This document shows positions 17,378-26,230 of a stretch of DNA of 64,000 nucleotides, one piece after another (position 1 is the stretch's first letter; each line of letters opens with the position of its first letter). The position numbers and the translations under genes are program-made. This stretch comes from Pseudomonadota bacterium (lineage in GTDB: Bacteria > Pseudomonadota > Alphaproteobacteria > Acetobacterales > Acetobacteraceae). The notes beneath the pieces are model-generated. The model was not told the DNA's origin, searched no databases, and was given only the letters and a program-made list of their open reading frames with translations. The stretch lies in NCBI GenBank assembly GCA_021780935.1, contig JAJXXT010000078.1, positions 8,910 to 72,909 of the forward strand. Direction: 5' to 3'.

Positions 17378-18616
17378 ATGCTGACCCGTCGTCATACCTT
17401 CAAGGCCGCCGCAGGCGTTGCCGCCGTGGCCTCGTTCGGGGTCGTCTCCACCGCCGAGGCGGCAACGACAGTCAAGATCGGCCTTGATGCCTCGCTGACC
17501 GGCGCCGACGCAGCTTCCGCAGCTCGCGTGGTGGACGGCGCGATCCTGGCACTCGAGGACGCGAACACGCTGAAGACGGTTCCGGGCGTCACGTTCACCT
17601 ACGAGAAGTTCGACGACGGCACCGCGACGGCGGGCCAGTACGACCCGGCACAGGGTGCGATCAACGCGCGCAAGATGGTCGCCGACCCGTCGATCGTCGC
17701 CGCGGTCGGCCCGCAGATGTCGGGCGTCGGTGAGGCGATGAGCCCGATCCTCTCGGCCGGTCACTTGGTGACCATCACGCCGTCCGCGACCAATCCCGCC
17801 ATTACCTCCCCGGAATTCGCCTCGATCTACCGCCCGGCGGACAATCACGCACCGGTGTTCTTCCGCACGGTCACGACGGACGCGTATCAGGGTCCGGAGA
17901 TGGCGAATTTCTTCGCCGAGAAGCTGGGTGCCAAGAAGATCTTCATCCTCGACGATTCCGGCGCCTATGGCGTGGGCATCGCCAACGCGTTCGAGGGTCA
18001 GGCGAAGAAGAAGGGGATCACGGTTCTCGGCCACGAGAAGCTCGACCCCAAGAACCCGGACTACACGGCGGTCCTGACCAAGATCAAATCGCTGAACCCG
18101 GACAGCCTGTACTACGGCGGCGTGACCCAGGCAGGTGCCAAGCTGGCGAAGCAGTCCTATCAAATCCTGCCGAACATCCATAAGGGCGGCGGCGACGGCA
18201 TCCAGGGTGCGGACTTCCTGACGGCCGGTGGTTTTCCCGCCATCGAGAACTGGTACTGCACCATCGCCGGCCCGCATCTCGCCGGCAGCAACGCGGTCGG
18301 CGCGTTCACGCAGCGCTATATCTCGCGCTTCAAGATCGTGCCGGACGACTACGCGATCACCTCCTATGACGCGGCGACGGTGCTGGTTCATGCGGTGAAG
18401 CAGTTGGTGGCGGAGAAGAAGCCGATCACCCGCAACAACATCCGCGCGACGCTGCTGACGATCACGGTGCCGACGCTGCAGGGGCCGGTCTCGTTCGATG
18501 CCAACGGCGACATCAAGAGCCGCGTCGTCTCCGTCTTCCAGATCAAGCGCAATCCCAAGAAGGCGGTGAGCGACGAGTCGCAATACGTCTACGTCGGCAC
18601 CGCGCCGCAGGCCTGA
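17378..18616 (+). CDS. Branched-chain amino acid ABC substrate-binding protein (copy 2)
   Basis: A paralogue of the preceding gene, 412 residues, with ATG at 17378 and CAGGGA upstream. The signal region MLTRRHTFKAAAGVAAVASFGVVSTAEAA again has a twin-arginine look. The mature part shares long identical stretches with copy 1, for example ILDDSGAYGVGIAN and EKLDPKNPDYTAVLTKIKSL. Differences cluster at ligand-facing or surface segments such as SATNPAITSPEF versus GSTAPDITDPKF. The two copies may give the shared permease two ligand ranges. A strong terminator-like hairpin follows, as expected for a highly expressed binding protein before its permease genes. Confidence 0.95.
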   Translation: MLTRRHTFKAAAGVAAVASFGVVSTAEAATTVKIGLDASLTGADAASAARVVDGAILALEDANTLKTVPGVTFTYEKFDDGTATAGQYDPAQGAINARKMVADPSIVAAVGPQMSGVGEAMSPILSAGHLVTITPSATNPAITSPEFASIYRPADNHAPVFFRTVTTDAYQGPEMANFFAEKLGAKKIFILDDSGAYGVGIANAFEGQAKKKGITVLGHEKLDPKNPDYTAVLTKIKSLNPDSLYYGGVTQAGAKLAKQSYQILPNIHKGGGDGIQGADFLTAGGFPAIENWYCTIAGPHLAGSNAVGAFTQRYISRFKIVPDDYAITSYDAATVLVHAVKQLVAEKKPITRNNIRATLLTITVPTLQGPVSFDANGDIKSRVVSVFQIKRNPKKAVSDESQYVYVGTAPQA

Positions 18617-18629
18617 TCCAACGACGTGA

Positions 18630-18665
18630 CGGCCGCCCCTAAAACCATTGGGGGCGGCCGCTTTT
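18630..18665 (+). terminator. Rho-independent terminator/attenuator after the Liv binding protein
   Basis: Perfect 10-bp arms cggccgcccc (18630-18639) and ggggcggccg (18651-18660) enclose an 11-base loop and are followed by ctttt. It lies 14 bp after the stop and before livH, so it probably reduces but does not abolish readthrough, keeping the binding protein in excess over the permease. Confidence 0.8.
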
Positions 18666-18741
18666 CGCGATGCGCCGCCGTGGCCGGGAGCGATAGCTGG
18701 CCACGACGGGTTTTCTATGTTCCCAACTCAGGGCAGGCCGC

Positions 18742-19671
18742 ATGACGGGTTTCGACCTTTTCGTTCAGCAATCCATCAACGGATTGACCCTGGGGGCGAT
18801 GTACGCGCTGCTCGCTCTCGGTTTCTCCATGGTTTACGGCATCCTGGAGCTGATCAACTTCGCGCATTTCAGCGTCTTCATGATCGGCACCTTCGTGGCG
18901 ATGTTCACGCTGCAGGCGTTCGGCATCGTGGGGCAGTCGGTGATCCTGACCGGCCTGCCGCTGGTCGGCGTCCTGGTCGTGACGTTCTTCGTCACCATGG
19001 TCGTCTGCGGCGGCGTCGGCATGGGGATCGAACGGTTTTTCCTGCGCCGGCTGCGCTCGGTGAAGGGGCCGGCGCAGATGATCACCACGATCGGCATCTC
19101 CTATATTCTGTCCAACTCCGTGCTGCTGTTCATCGGCGGCCAGGGGTTCAACTTTCCGAACCCGATCCCCAACATGCGCTTCCATATCGGCCACGCGGTG
19201 ATGCAGGTCGAGCAGCCGCTGATCTGGGTGGTCTCCGCGGTGCTGATGCTCGGGCTGACCTATTTCGTGAACGCAACCAAGCTCGGCAAGGCGATGCGCG
19301 CGACCGCGCAGGACGCCGAGGCCGCGCGCATGATGGGTGTGGACGTGGATCGGGTGGTGCTGACCGCGTTTTTCCTCGGCTCCGCGCTGGCCGGCGCCGG
19401 GGCGGTGATCTACGGGCTGTATTATGAATACACCAATTTCTACATCGGCTTTGATGCGGGGTTGCGCGCCTTCACCGCGGCGGTGCTGGGTGGCATCGGC
19501 AACGTGCCGGGCGCCATGCTCGGCGGGCTGCTGATCGGCATCATCGAGACGATGACGTCGCAGTTCATCTCCACGAACTGGGCCGAGGTCGTGATCTTCT
19601 CCATCCTTGTCATCGTGCTCGTGCTGCGCCCCGCGGGGCTGCTCGGGCGCGTCGCGCCCAACAAGTCCTGA
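18742..19671 (+). CDS. livH: Branched-chain amino acid ABC permease LivH
   Basis: An inner-membrane permease of 309 residues, with ATG at 18742. The N-terminus FVQQSINGLTLGAMYALLALGFSMVYGILELINFAHFSVFMIG is the diagnostic LivH block (GxxxALxALGxxxxxGxxxxxNFAHG-like). The C-terminal half has KLGKAMRATAQDAEAARMMGVDVDRVV, the ATPase-contacting loop, and AAVLGGIGNVPGAMLGGLLIGIIE. It follows the terminator hairpin and is followed 10 bp later by the fused livM-livG gene. Confidence 0.95.
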   Translation: MTGFDLFVQQSINGLTLGAMYALLALGFSMVYGILELINFAHFSVFMIGTFVAMFTLQAFGIVGQSVILTGLPLVGVLVVTFFVTMVVCGGVGMGIERFFLRRLRSVKGPAQMITTIGISYILSNSVLLFIGGQGFNFPNPIPNMRFHIGHAVMQVEQPLIWVVSAVLMLGLTYFVNATKLGKAMRATAQDAEAARMMGVDVDRVVLTAFFLGSALAGAGAVIYGLYYEYTNFYIGFDAGLRAFTAAVLGGIGNVPGAMLGGLLIGIIETMTSQFISTNWAEVVIFSILVIVLVLRPAGLLGRVAPNKS

Positions 19672-19681
19672 GCGAGGCCCC

Positions 19682-21715
19682 ATGAGCACCACCACCGCGG
19701 GGGCGATGACGGCTCCCACCCCGACCAGCAACCGCCGGCAGGCGGTGGGCCTCGGGCTGCTGCTCGTGCTGCTGCTGATCTTCCCCGCCCTGCCGTTGAC
19801 CGGCGTGCCGTTCCTGCAGGGGCTCGCTGGCCAGGCCAATGTCGATGTGATCTCGACCACCATTGCCTATGCGCTGCTGGCGCTCGGGCTGAATATCGTC
19901 GTGGGTTTCGCCGGCCTGCTCGATCTTGGCTACGCGGCGTTCTTTGCCATCGGCGCCTATCTCTACGGCGTGCTGACCGCCTTCCAGGTGATGCCGCACT
20001 GGTCTAGCTTCTGGGTACCGTTCCAGTCGCTGGGCCTGGTGCACGAGATCAGCATGGGCGGCGCCAATGTGGTGCATTTCACGCTGAGTTTCTGGCTCGC
20101 GATTCCGCTCGCAGCGCTGATCGCTGCCTTGTTCGGCGTGCTGTTCGGCTTTCCGACGCTGCGGCTGCGGGGTGACTATCTGGCCATCGTGACGCTGGGC
20201 TTCGGCGAGATCGTGCCCATCGTGTTCCTGAACGCGGACCCGATCACCAACGGTGCCGCGGGCCTCAACGGCATTCAGGCGCCGCGGCTGTTCGGCTATA
20301 ATTTCGGGGTCAACTCGATTCCGTATTATTATGTTGCGATCGTCCTGATCGTGGCACTCATCTTCGTCTCCATCCGGTTGCGGGATTCGCGGGTGGGGCG
20401 CGCGTGGATGGCGATCCGCGAGGATGAAATCGGCGCCTCGGCGATGGGCGTGAACCTGGTCAACTTCAAGCTGCTGGCCTTTGCCACCGGCGCCGCGATC
20501 GCCGGCATCGCCGGTACGTTCTACATCGCCAAGCTGCAGACCGCGACGCCCGACATGTTCAACTTCAACGTCTCGGCGATGATCCTGGTGATGGTCGTGC
20601 TCGGCGGCATGGGCTCGGTCTGGGGCGCGGTCGCGGGGGCAACGCTGCTGTCGTTCCTGCAGTTCTGGTTCCTCCAGGACCTCACCAACTGGATACATTT
20701 CTTCGGTCGTGCAACGGGGATCGAGTTCCTCGTGAAGCTCGATCTGGTGCAGTCGATCGATCTCATTTTCGGCATCATCCTGGTGGTGATGATGATGTTC
20801 CGCCGCGAGGGGCTGATCCCCGCGGTACGGCGTTCGCCCAACCTGAACTTCGACGCGCAGCACGCGGTGGTGCAGCGTGGCGGCTTCGCGGGGCTGGAAA
20901 AGCTCGGGCGCTACACCGTCGAGCCCGGCAACGCGCTCGAGGTGAAGGATGTGGTGGTGCGCTTCGGCGGGCTGGTCGCCCTCAACAAGGTGAACCTCGT
21001 CGTGCCGTCGGGTGGCGTGGTGGCGGTCATCGGGCCGAACGGCTCGGGCAAGTCCACGCTGTTCAACGTCATCACCGGCCTGGTGCAGGCGGAATCCGGC
21101 TCGATCAAGTTCCAGGGCCAGGAAATCCTGGGCCTGGCACCGCACAAGGTGCTGGAGAAGGGGGTCGCGCGGACGTTCCAGAACATCCGCGTATTCCCCA
21201 ACCTCACGGTGCTGGAGAACGTGCTCATCGGCGAGCACGCGAGGCTCCGAACGGGTCCGTTTGGCGCCATTCTGCGTCTGCCCGGGACGCGGGCGGAGGA
21301 AAAGCGGGCCGTCGAGTGGGCGAAGGATATCGTCGCGCTGTTCGGCAACCGGCTGGCACCGCGCGTGGCGCAGCCGGTAAGCGGGCTGTCCTACGCCAAC
21401 CGCCGGCGTGTGGAGATTGCGCGCGCGCTGGCCTCGCGGCCGAAGATCCTGCTGCTCGATGAGCCGACCGCGGGCATGAACCCGAACGAAACGCTGGAGC
21501 TTGCCGAGCAAATCCGCGATCTCAAGAGCCTCGGGCTTACCATTCTGCTGATCGAGCACAAGCTCGATGTGGTGACCCGGCTTGCCGATAACGTGATCGT
21601 GCTCGATCATGGCGACAAGATTGCCGAGGGGCCGGCCGATGAGGTCCGGCGCAACGAGGAAGTGCTGCGCGCCTATCTCGGTCGCGCGGCTGGAGAAGCC
21701 ACAAATGCCGCTTGA
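19682..21715 (+). CDS. LivM-LivG fusion: branched-chain amino acid permease plus ATPase
   Basis: A single 677-residue frame. Residues about 20-390 are a LivM permease (TTIAYALLALGLNIVVGFAGLLDLGYAAFFAIGAY; GDYLAIVTLGFGEIVPIV; VLGGMGSVWGAVAGA). Residues about 418-670 are a LivG ATPase with Walker A GPNGSGKS at 451-458, ARTFQNIRVFPNLTVLENV, and Walker B ILLLDEPTAGMNP. The signature loop reads VSGLSYANRRRVEIARAL, a LivG-like variant in place of LSGGQ. No stop or restart separates the two parts. This orders the machinery as one permease-ATPase chain partnered with LivH and LivF. The last 11 bp overlap livF. Confidence 0.95.
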   Translation: MSTTTAGAMTAPTPTSNRRQAVGLGLLLVLLLIFPALPLTGVPFLQGLAGQANVDVISTTIAYALLALGLNIVVGFAGLLDLGYAAFFAIGAYLYGVLTAFQVMPHWSSFWVPFQSLGLVHEISMGGANVVHFTLSFWLAIPLAALIAALFGVLFGFPTLRLRGDYLAIVTLGFGEIVPIVFLNADPITNGAAGLNGIQAPRLFGYNFGVNSIPYYYVAIVLIVALIFVSIRLRDSRVGRAWMAIREDEIGASAMGVNLVNFKLLAFATGAAIAGIAGTFYIAKLQTATPDMFNFNVSAMILVMVVLGGMGSVWGAVAGATLLSFLQFWFLQDLTNWIHFFGRATGIEFLVKLDLVQSIDLIFGIILVVMMMFRREGLIPAVRRSPNLNFDAQHAVVQRGGFAGLEKLGRYTVEPGNALEVKDVVVRFGGLVALNKVNLVVPSGGVVAVIGPNGSGKSTLFNVITGLVQAESGSIKFQGQEILGLAPHKVLEKGVARTFQNIRVFPNLTVLENVLIGEHARLRTGPFGAILRLPGTRAEEKRAVEWAKDIVALFGNRLAPRVAQPVSGLSYANRRRVEIARALASRPKILLLDEPTAGMNPNETLELAEQIRDLKSLGLTILLIEHKLDVVTRLADNVIVLDHGDKIAEGPADEVRRNEEVLRAYLGRAAGEATNAA

Positions 21716-22481
21716 CGCCACCTCGGGCCTGCTGCTCGAATTCAAGGGTATCAACACCTATTATGGCGATCTGCACGTTCTGAAGAACGTGAACTATGAG
21801 ATCCGCCACGGCGAGATCGTCAGCCTGCTGGGCGGCAATGCCTGCGGCAAATCCACCACCATGAAGACCATCATGGGCGTGGTGCGACCAAAGACCGGCA
21901 CGGTGATCTTCGACGGCCAGCCGATCGAGAAGCTGCCGACCTCGGAGCGCGTCAGGCGCGGCATCGCGCCGGTGCTGGAGGCGCGGCGGCTGTTCCCCCG
22001 CATGACTGTGCTCGAAAATCTCGAAATGGGCGCCTTCATGCGCAAGAAGGGCCCGGAGTTCAACGAAGATCTCGAGCGCGTCTATGAGCTGTTCCCGCGG
22101 GTCAAGGAGCGGCGCAACCAGTTCGCCGGTACGCTGTCCGGCGGCGAGCAGCAGATGGTGGCCATGGGTCGCGCGCTGATGGCCAGACCCCGTCTGATCT
22201 GCATGGACGAACCATCGATGGGGCTCTCGCCGCTCTATGTCGAGCAGGTGTTCGATATCATCCAGACGATCAACAAGCAGGGCACCGCGATCTTCATGGT
22301 CGAGCAGAACGCCTCCATGGCGCTGTCGATCGCGCACCGGGGCTATGTGCTGCAAACCGGCGTCGTGGTGCTGTCCGGCTCCGCCGCCGAACTGCGCGAG
22401 GATAAGAATATCCGTGAGGCCTATCTCGGCGAACTCAAGGTCGAGGGAGCGGAAACCGCGGCGGCTGAGAAGGCGGCCTGA
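21705..22481 (+). CDS. livF: Branched-chain amino acid ABC ATPase LivF
   Basis: The second ATPase of the Liv system, 258 residues, with ATG at 21705 overlapping the LivM-LivG stop by 11 bp. Walker A is at 43-50 as GGNACGKS, where most LivF proteins have GxNGAGKT; the glycines and lysine are intact. The rest is standard: APVLEARRLFPRMTVLENLEMGAF, signature GTLSGGEQQMVAMGRALMARP, Walker B LICMDEPSMGLSP, and FMVEQNASMALSIAHRGYVLQTG. It ends the Liv operon. Confidence 0.95.
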   Translation: MPLDATSGLLLEFKGINTYYGDLHVLKNVNYEIRHGEIVSLLGGNACGKSTTMKTIMGVVRPKTGTVIFDGQPIEKLPTSERVRRGIAPVLEARRLFPRMTVLENLEMGAFMRKKGPEFNEDLERVYELFPRVKERRNQFAGTLSGGEQQMVAMGRALMARPRLICMDEPSMGLSPLYVEQVFDIIQTINKQGTAIFMVEQNASMALSIAHRGYVLQTGVVVLSGSAAELREDKNIREAYLGELKVEGAETAAAEKAA

Positions 22482-22734
22482 CGCGCACTTTCATCGGGCG
22501 CTGCCGCCTGATGGGGGGCTTTGCCGGCCGGCCTCGCGCCAGGGCGGAGGCCGCGCCGCGCGGGGACGAGACTCACTCCGGCGGCATGTCTCTTGCCAGA
22601 CAGAGCTGATCTTGCCGGGCCGAGCGGACGTGGTGCCGGATGCGGAACGTCGCCCGGCTGGCGTGCGGCGGGTCTTGCAAGACGCCGTTATCCGACGAAG
22701 ATTGTCGACAAGAAAACCAATGGGGGACCAACTG
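22482..22734. promoter_or_regulatory. Upstream region of the set 2 binding-protein gene with palindromes
   Basis: A gap of 253 bp. It contains an exact 12-bp palindrome GTCTTGCAAGAC at 22672-22683 and a related interrupted palindrome GTCTCTTGCCAGAC at 22588-22601. Both share GTCT...AGAC half sites. Their position 52 and 134 bp before the start codon suggests operator sites for a regulator of this transporter (inference). No gene or RNA was recognised in the gap. Confidence 0.4.
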
Positions 22735-24267
22735 ATGGCTAAATCGCTGCTTGCCGCTGTCGCGGCCGGGGTGCTGACGCTGGGTGTGCCAATGCTCCAG
22801 GCGGCCCACGCTCAGACACCGAGCCAGACTTTCCATATAGCGCTGCGTGAGGATCCGGACATCCTGGACCCGACGCTTGCTCAGTCTTATGTCGGGCGCA
22901 TCGTCTTCGCGGGCCTGTGCGACAAGCTGTTCGATATCAACGCCAAGCTGCAGGTCGTGCCGATGTTGGCCACGTCCTACCAATGGGCGACGCCAACCTC
23001 GCTGATCATCCACCTGCGCCCCGGTGTCACGTTCCAGGACGGGACGAAGATGGACGCGGCGGCGGTGGCCTACACGATCCATCGCGACCTCACGATGCAG
23101 GGCAGCGCGCGCAAGGGCGAGCTGGCGCACGTGACGGGTGCGGAGGTGGTCGATCCGCTGACCGTGAAGCTCACGCTGTCACAGCCTAATGCCGGGCTGA
23201 TCGCGCAGCTTACGGACCGCGCGGGAATGATTTTTTCGCCCACGGCGGCGAAGAAGGCGGGCAAGAATTTCGGGCTGCATCCGGTCTGTGCCGGGCCGTT
23301 CGCCTTCGAGAAGCGCATCCCGCAGGATGAGATCGTCCTCAAGCGCTATCCCGGCTACTGGAACGCCAAGGCGATCCATTTCGCGCGTGTCGTCTATCGG
23401 CCGTTCACCAACGGCGCGGTGCGGCTGGCGAACCTGAAGGCGGGTGCCATCGACCTCTCCGAGCAGGTGCTGCCGACCGACGTGAAGGCGGTGGAGCAGG
23501 ACCCGAAGCTCACGATCGTGACCTCGCCGGGGCTCGGCTATCAGGGCATCACCTTCAACACCAACAACGGGCCAGCGGCCAAATCGCCGATCGGGCAGAG
23601 TGCGTTGGTGCGTAAGGCGTTCGAGTTGTCGATCGACCGCAAGGCGCTGATCCAGGTGGTCTATAACGGCATGTTCCCACCGACGGCGCAGGCGGAATCG
23701 CCGCTCAGCCCGTATTTCGACAAGAACATCAAGGTGCCGGGCCGCAACATCGCCGAGGCCAAGGCGCTGCTCAAGAAGGCCGGCGTCAAGCTGCCGGTGA
23801 AGGTGGTGCTGACCATCACCAACGGTTCGGATTCGCAACAGACCGGCGTGGTGATCCAGTCGATGGCCAAGGACGCGGGCTTCGACGTGAAGCTGCGTAC
23901 TCTGGAGTTCGCGACCAGCCTGCATGCCGGCGAAAAGGGCGACTTCCAGGCCTATCTCATCGGCTGGTCCGGGCGTGTCGATCCCGACGGCAACCTCACG
24001 CCCTTCCTGCACACGGGTGCGTTCTTCAACTACGGGCATTACAGCAACCCGACGATGAACAAGCTGCTGGAGGCGGGCCTGGCGACCAACGACTTTGCCA
24101 AGCGCAAGGCGATCTACGACCAGGTGCAGGAGTTGTCGAACAAGGACCTGCCGCTGATGTATCTCTACACGCTGGGCAACATCGTCGGCATGAAGAAGAC
24201 CGTGCACGGCTTCGTGCCGGTGCCCGACGGCATGATCCGCCTGCAGGGCGTGTCGATGTCGAAATAG
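22735..24267 (+). CDS. Peptide-type ABC transporter substrate-binding protein (set 2)
   Basis: A periplasmic SBP family 5 protein of 510 residues. I chose the ATG at 22735 (MAKSLLAAVAAGVLTLGVPMLQAAHAQ, a Sec signal peptide) because GGGGGA sits at the right distance; an in-frame ATG at 22720 overlaps that site. Family blocks include LREDPDILDPTLAQSYVGRIVFAGLCDKLF, IIHLRPGVTFQDGTKMDAAAVAYTI, and CAGPFAFEKRIPQDEIVLKRYPGYW. It is divergent in sequence from the binding proteins of sets 1 and 3, so different ligands are likely. Two permease genes follow. Confidence 0.93.
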   Translation: MAKSLLAAVAAGVLTLGVPMLQAAHAQTPSQTFHIALREDPDILDPTLAQSYVGRIVFAGLCDKLFDINAKLQVVPMLATSYQWATPTSLIIHLRPGVTFQDGTKMDAAAVAYTIHRDLTMQGSARKGELAHVTGAEVVDPLTVKLTLSQPNAGLIAQLTDRAGMIFSPTAAKKAGKNFGLHPVCAGPFAFEKRIPQDEIVLKRYPGYWNAKAIHFARVVYRPFTNGAVRLANLKAGAIDLSEQVLPTDVKAVEQDPKLTIVTSPGLGYQGITFNTNNGPAAKSPIGQSALVRKAFELSIDRKALIQVVYNGMFPPTAQAESPLSPYFDKNIKVPGRNIAEAKALLKKAGVKLPVKVVLTITNGSDSQQTGVVIQSMAKDAGFDVKLRTLEFATSLHAGEKGDFQAYLIGWSGRVDPDGNLTPFLHTGAFFNYGHYSNPTMNKLLEAGLATNDFAKRKAIYDQVQELSNKDLPLMYLYTLGNIVGMKKTVHGFVPVPDGMIRLQGVSMSK

Positions 24268-24281
24268 GCTGAGAGGCGGGG

Positions 24282-25226
24282 ATGCGAGGTCGACTGGGCG
24301 TTCGCCTGCTGCAGGTAATTCCGACATTGCTGCTGGTCAGCATGATTGTGTTCGGCCTGCAGGAGGTGATGCCCGGCGACCCGGCGACACTGCTCGCCGG
24401 CGAGGAGGCCAACCCGCAGATCATCGCGCAGATCCGACGCGAGTTGTGGCTCGACCGGCCGGTGCCGGTGCAATACCTGCACTGGCTGGACGGGCTGCTG
24501 CACGGCAACCTCGGCTATTCCTGGCGGCTGCGCGAGCCGGTGCTGCAACTGATTGCGCAGAAACTGCCGGTGACAGCACAGCTCGGTGCCATGGCGATCC
24601 TGTTCGCGATCGCCATCGGCGTGCCGATGGGCGTGCTCTCCGCGGTGAAGCGCGACACGCCGCTCGACTGGCTGGCCAACGCCGTCGGGCTCGGCGGGCT
24701 CTCGATCCCGACCTTCTGGCTCGGGATCATGATGATCCTGCTGTTCTCGGTGGATCTCGGCTGGCTGCCGCCCTCCGGCTATGTCTCGCTGGGGCGCGAC
24801 TGGCAGCGCTCGCTGGCGACCACGATCATGCCGGCCTTCGTGCTGGGCAACGCCATCGCCGCGGTGCTGATGCGCCACACGCGCAGCGCGATGCTGCAGG
24901 CGCTGGGCCAGGATTATGTGCGCACCGCGCGTGCCAAGGGAATGAGCGAGTGGATCGTCGTGCTGCGCCACGCGCTGCGCAACGCGCTGATCCCCGTGGT
25001 CACGCTCGGGGCGCTGGAGTTCGGCGGGCTGCTCTCCGGCGCCGTGCTGACGGAGCAGGTGTTCAGCATCCCCGGCTTCGGCAAGCTGATCGTGGATGCG
25101 GTGTTCAACCGCGACTACCCCGTGGTGCAGGGCGTGGTGATGGTGACGGCGGCGATCTACATCGCGCTCAACCTCATCGCCGACGTCCTGTATATCGTCA
25201 TCAACCCGCGTCTGCGAGCCGCGTGA
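24282..25226 (+). CDS. Peptide-type ABC permease, DppB class (set 2)
   Basis: An inner-membrane permease of 314 residues, ATG at 24282 with GAGGCGGGG upstream, 14 bp after the binding-protein gene. The N-terminal LLQVIPTLLLVSMIVFGLQEVMPGDPATLLAG and the loop LGQDYVRTARAKGMSEWIVVLRHALRNALIPVV identify it as a DppB-class subunit with about six spans. Its stop codon sits in the first unit of a 13-bp tandem duplication. It is followed by the DppC-class partner; no ATPase genes follow this set. Confidence 0.94.
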   Translation: MRGRLGVRLLQVIPTLLLVSMIVFGLQEVMPGDPATLLAGEEANPQIIAQIRRELWLDRPVPVQYLHWLDGLLHGNLGYSWRLREPVLQLIAQKLPVTAQLGAMAILFAIAIGVPMGVLSAVKRDTPLDWLANAVGLGGLSIPTFWLGIMMILLFSVDLGWLPPSGYVSLGRDWQRSLATTIMPAFVLGNAIAAVLMRHTRSAMLQALGQDYVRTARAKGMSEWIVVLRHALRNALIPVVTLGALEFGGLLSGAVLTEQVFSIPGFGKLIVDAVFNRDYPVVQGVVMVTAAIYIALNLIADVLYIVINPRLRAA

Positions 25227-25243
25227 TGGGGCCGCGTGATGGG
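25218..25243. repeat. 13-bp tandem duplication spanning a stop codon
   Basis: The string gccgcgtgatggg is present twice in tandem (25218-25230, 25231-25243), exactly. The TGA at 25224-25226 of the DppB-class gene lies in the first copy. Confidence 0.9.
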
Positions 25244-25263
25244 GGCGTCAGGATGGTGATGGC

Positions 25264-26172
25264 ATGACGGCGTCACCGGCTCAGCCGGGGACGGGTGCTG
25301 CCGCTGCATCCGGCCGGGTGGCGCGCCTGGTGCACGAAAGTCCGAGGCGGGCGGCGCTGCGCCGGTTTCTGGCGCACCGCTCGGCGATGCTGGGGTTGAT
25401 CATCGTGGTGGCGTTCGTCCTGATCGCCGTGTTCGCGCCGCTGATCGCGCGTGACGGGCCGGATGCGACAAGCTGGTCGCTGATCCGCAAGGCGCCTTCG
25501 TGGGCGCACTGGATGGGCACCGACGAAAACGGGCGCGACGTGTTCGCGCGCGTTGTCTATGGCGCGCGGGCGAGCCTGCTCGCGGGCGTGGTCGCGGTGA
25601 TCATCGCGGCGGGGATCGGCGTGCCGGTCGGGCTCATCGCCGGCTTCGCGGGCGGGCTCACGGATGCGCTGATCGGGCGCGTGGTGGACGCGATGCTGGC
25701 GATCCCGTTCCTGATCCTGGCGATCGCGCTGGCGGCATTCCTAGGGCCATCGCTGACCAACGCGATGATCGCGATCGGTGTTGCCGCGGCGCCGGTGTTC
25801 ACGCGCGTGGCCCGCGGCGCGGCGCTCGACGTTTCGACCAACGAGTATGTCGAGGCGGCGCGGGCGCTCGGCAACCCGCCGTGGCGCGTCGCGATGCGCC
25901 ATGTGCTGCCCAACATCATCCCGCCGGTGCTGGTGCAGTGCACGCTGGCACTGGCCACCGCTATCATCGCGGAGGCATCGCTGTCCTTTCTCGGGCTTGG
26001 GCAACAGCCGCCGGCGCCGTCCTGGGGCAGCATGCTGAACACGGCACAGCAATTCCTCACCCAGGCGCCGTGGCTGGCGATTTTTCCCGGCACGGCGATC
26101 TTCCTCGCGGTGCTGTCGTTCAACCTCGTCGGCGACGGCCTGCGCGACGCGCTGGACCCGCGGCGAAAATAG
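25264..26172 (+). CDS. Peptide-type ABC permease, DppC class (set 2)
   Basis: The second permease subunit of set 2, 302 residues, ATG at 25264. A cytoplasmic N-terminal extension (about residues 1-35) precedes the first helix. The DppC block reads WMGTDENGRDVFARVVYGARASLLAGVVAVIIAAGIGVPVG, and the coupling loop is TNEYVEAARALGNPPWRVAMRHVLPNIIPPVLV. It closes with SFNLVGDGLRDALDPRRK. The next gene, an alcohol dehydrogenase, starts 58 bp later and could be cotranscribed. Confidence 0.94.
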   Translation: MTASPAQPGTGAAAASGRVARLVHESPRRAALRRFLAHRSAMLGLIIVVAFVLIAVFAPLIARDGPDATSWSLIRKAPSWAHWMGTDENGRDVFARVVYGARASLLAGVVAVIIAAGIGVPVGLIAGFAGGLTDALIGRVVDAMLAIPFLILAIALAAFLGPSLTNAMIAIGVAAAPVFTRVARGAALDVSTNEYVEAARALGNPPWRVAMRHVLPNIIPPVLVQCTLALATAIIAEASLSFLGLGQQPPAPSWGSMLNTAQQFLTQAPWLAIFPGTAIFLAVLSFNLVGDGLRDALDPRRK

Positions 26173-26230
26173 CCCGGGCTTGACCACGGCCGTCCAGCGC
26201 GGTCCCATCCGGGAAACGTGGAGGATCGCC

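Noticed and set aside
21413..21470. LivG ATPase signature loop apparently degenerate
   Set aside because: Many LivG proteins have a NLxYGQQRRLEIARAL-like loop rather than LSGGQ, so this variant is within the family range and not a sign of inactivation.
22521..22742. 73-codon plus-strand frame in the gap before the set 2 binding protein
   Set aside because: No ribosome site, Arg/Pro-rich translation and overlap with the real start region.
24165..24971. Minus-strand His/Gln-rich frame over the set 2 permease
   Set aside because: Antisense of a clear DppB-class gene; composition reflects the high-GC third positions of that gene.
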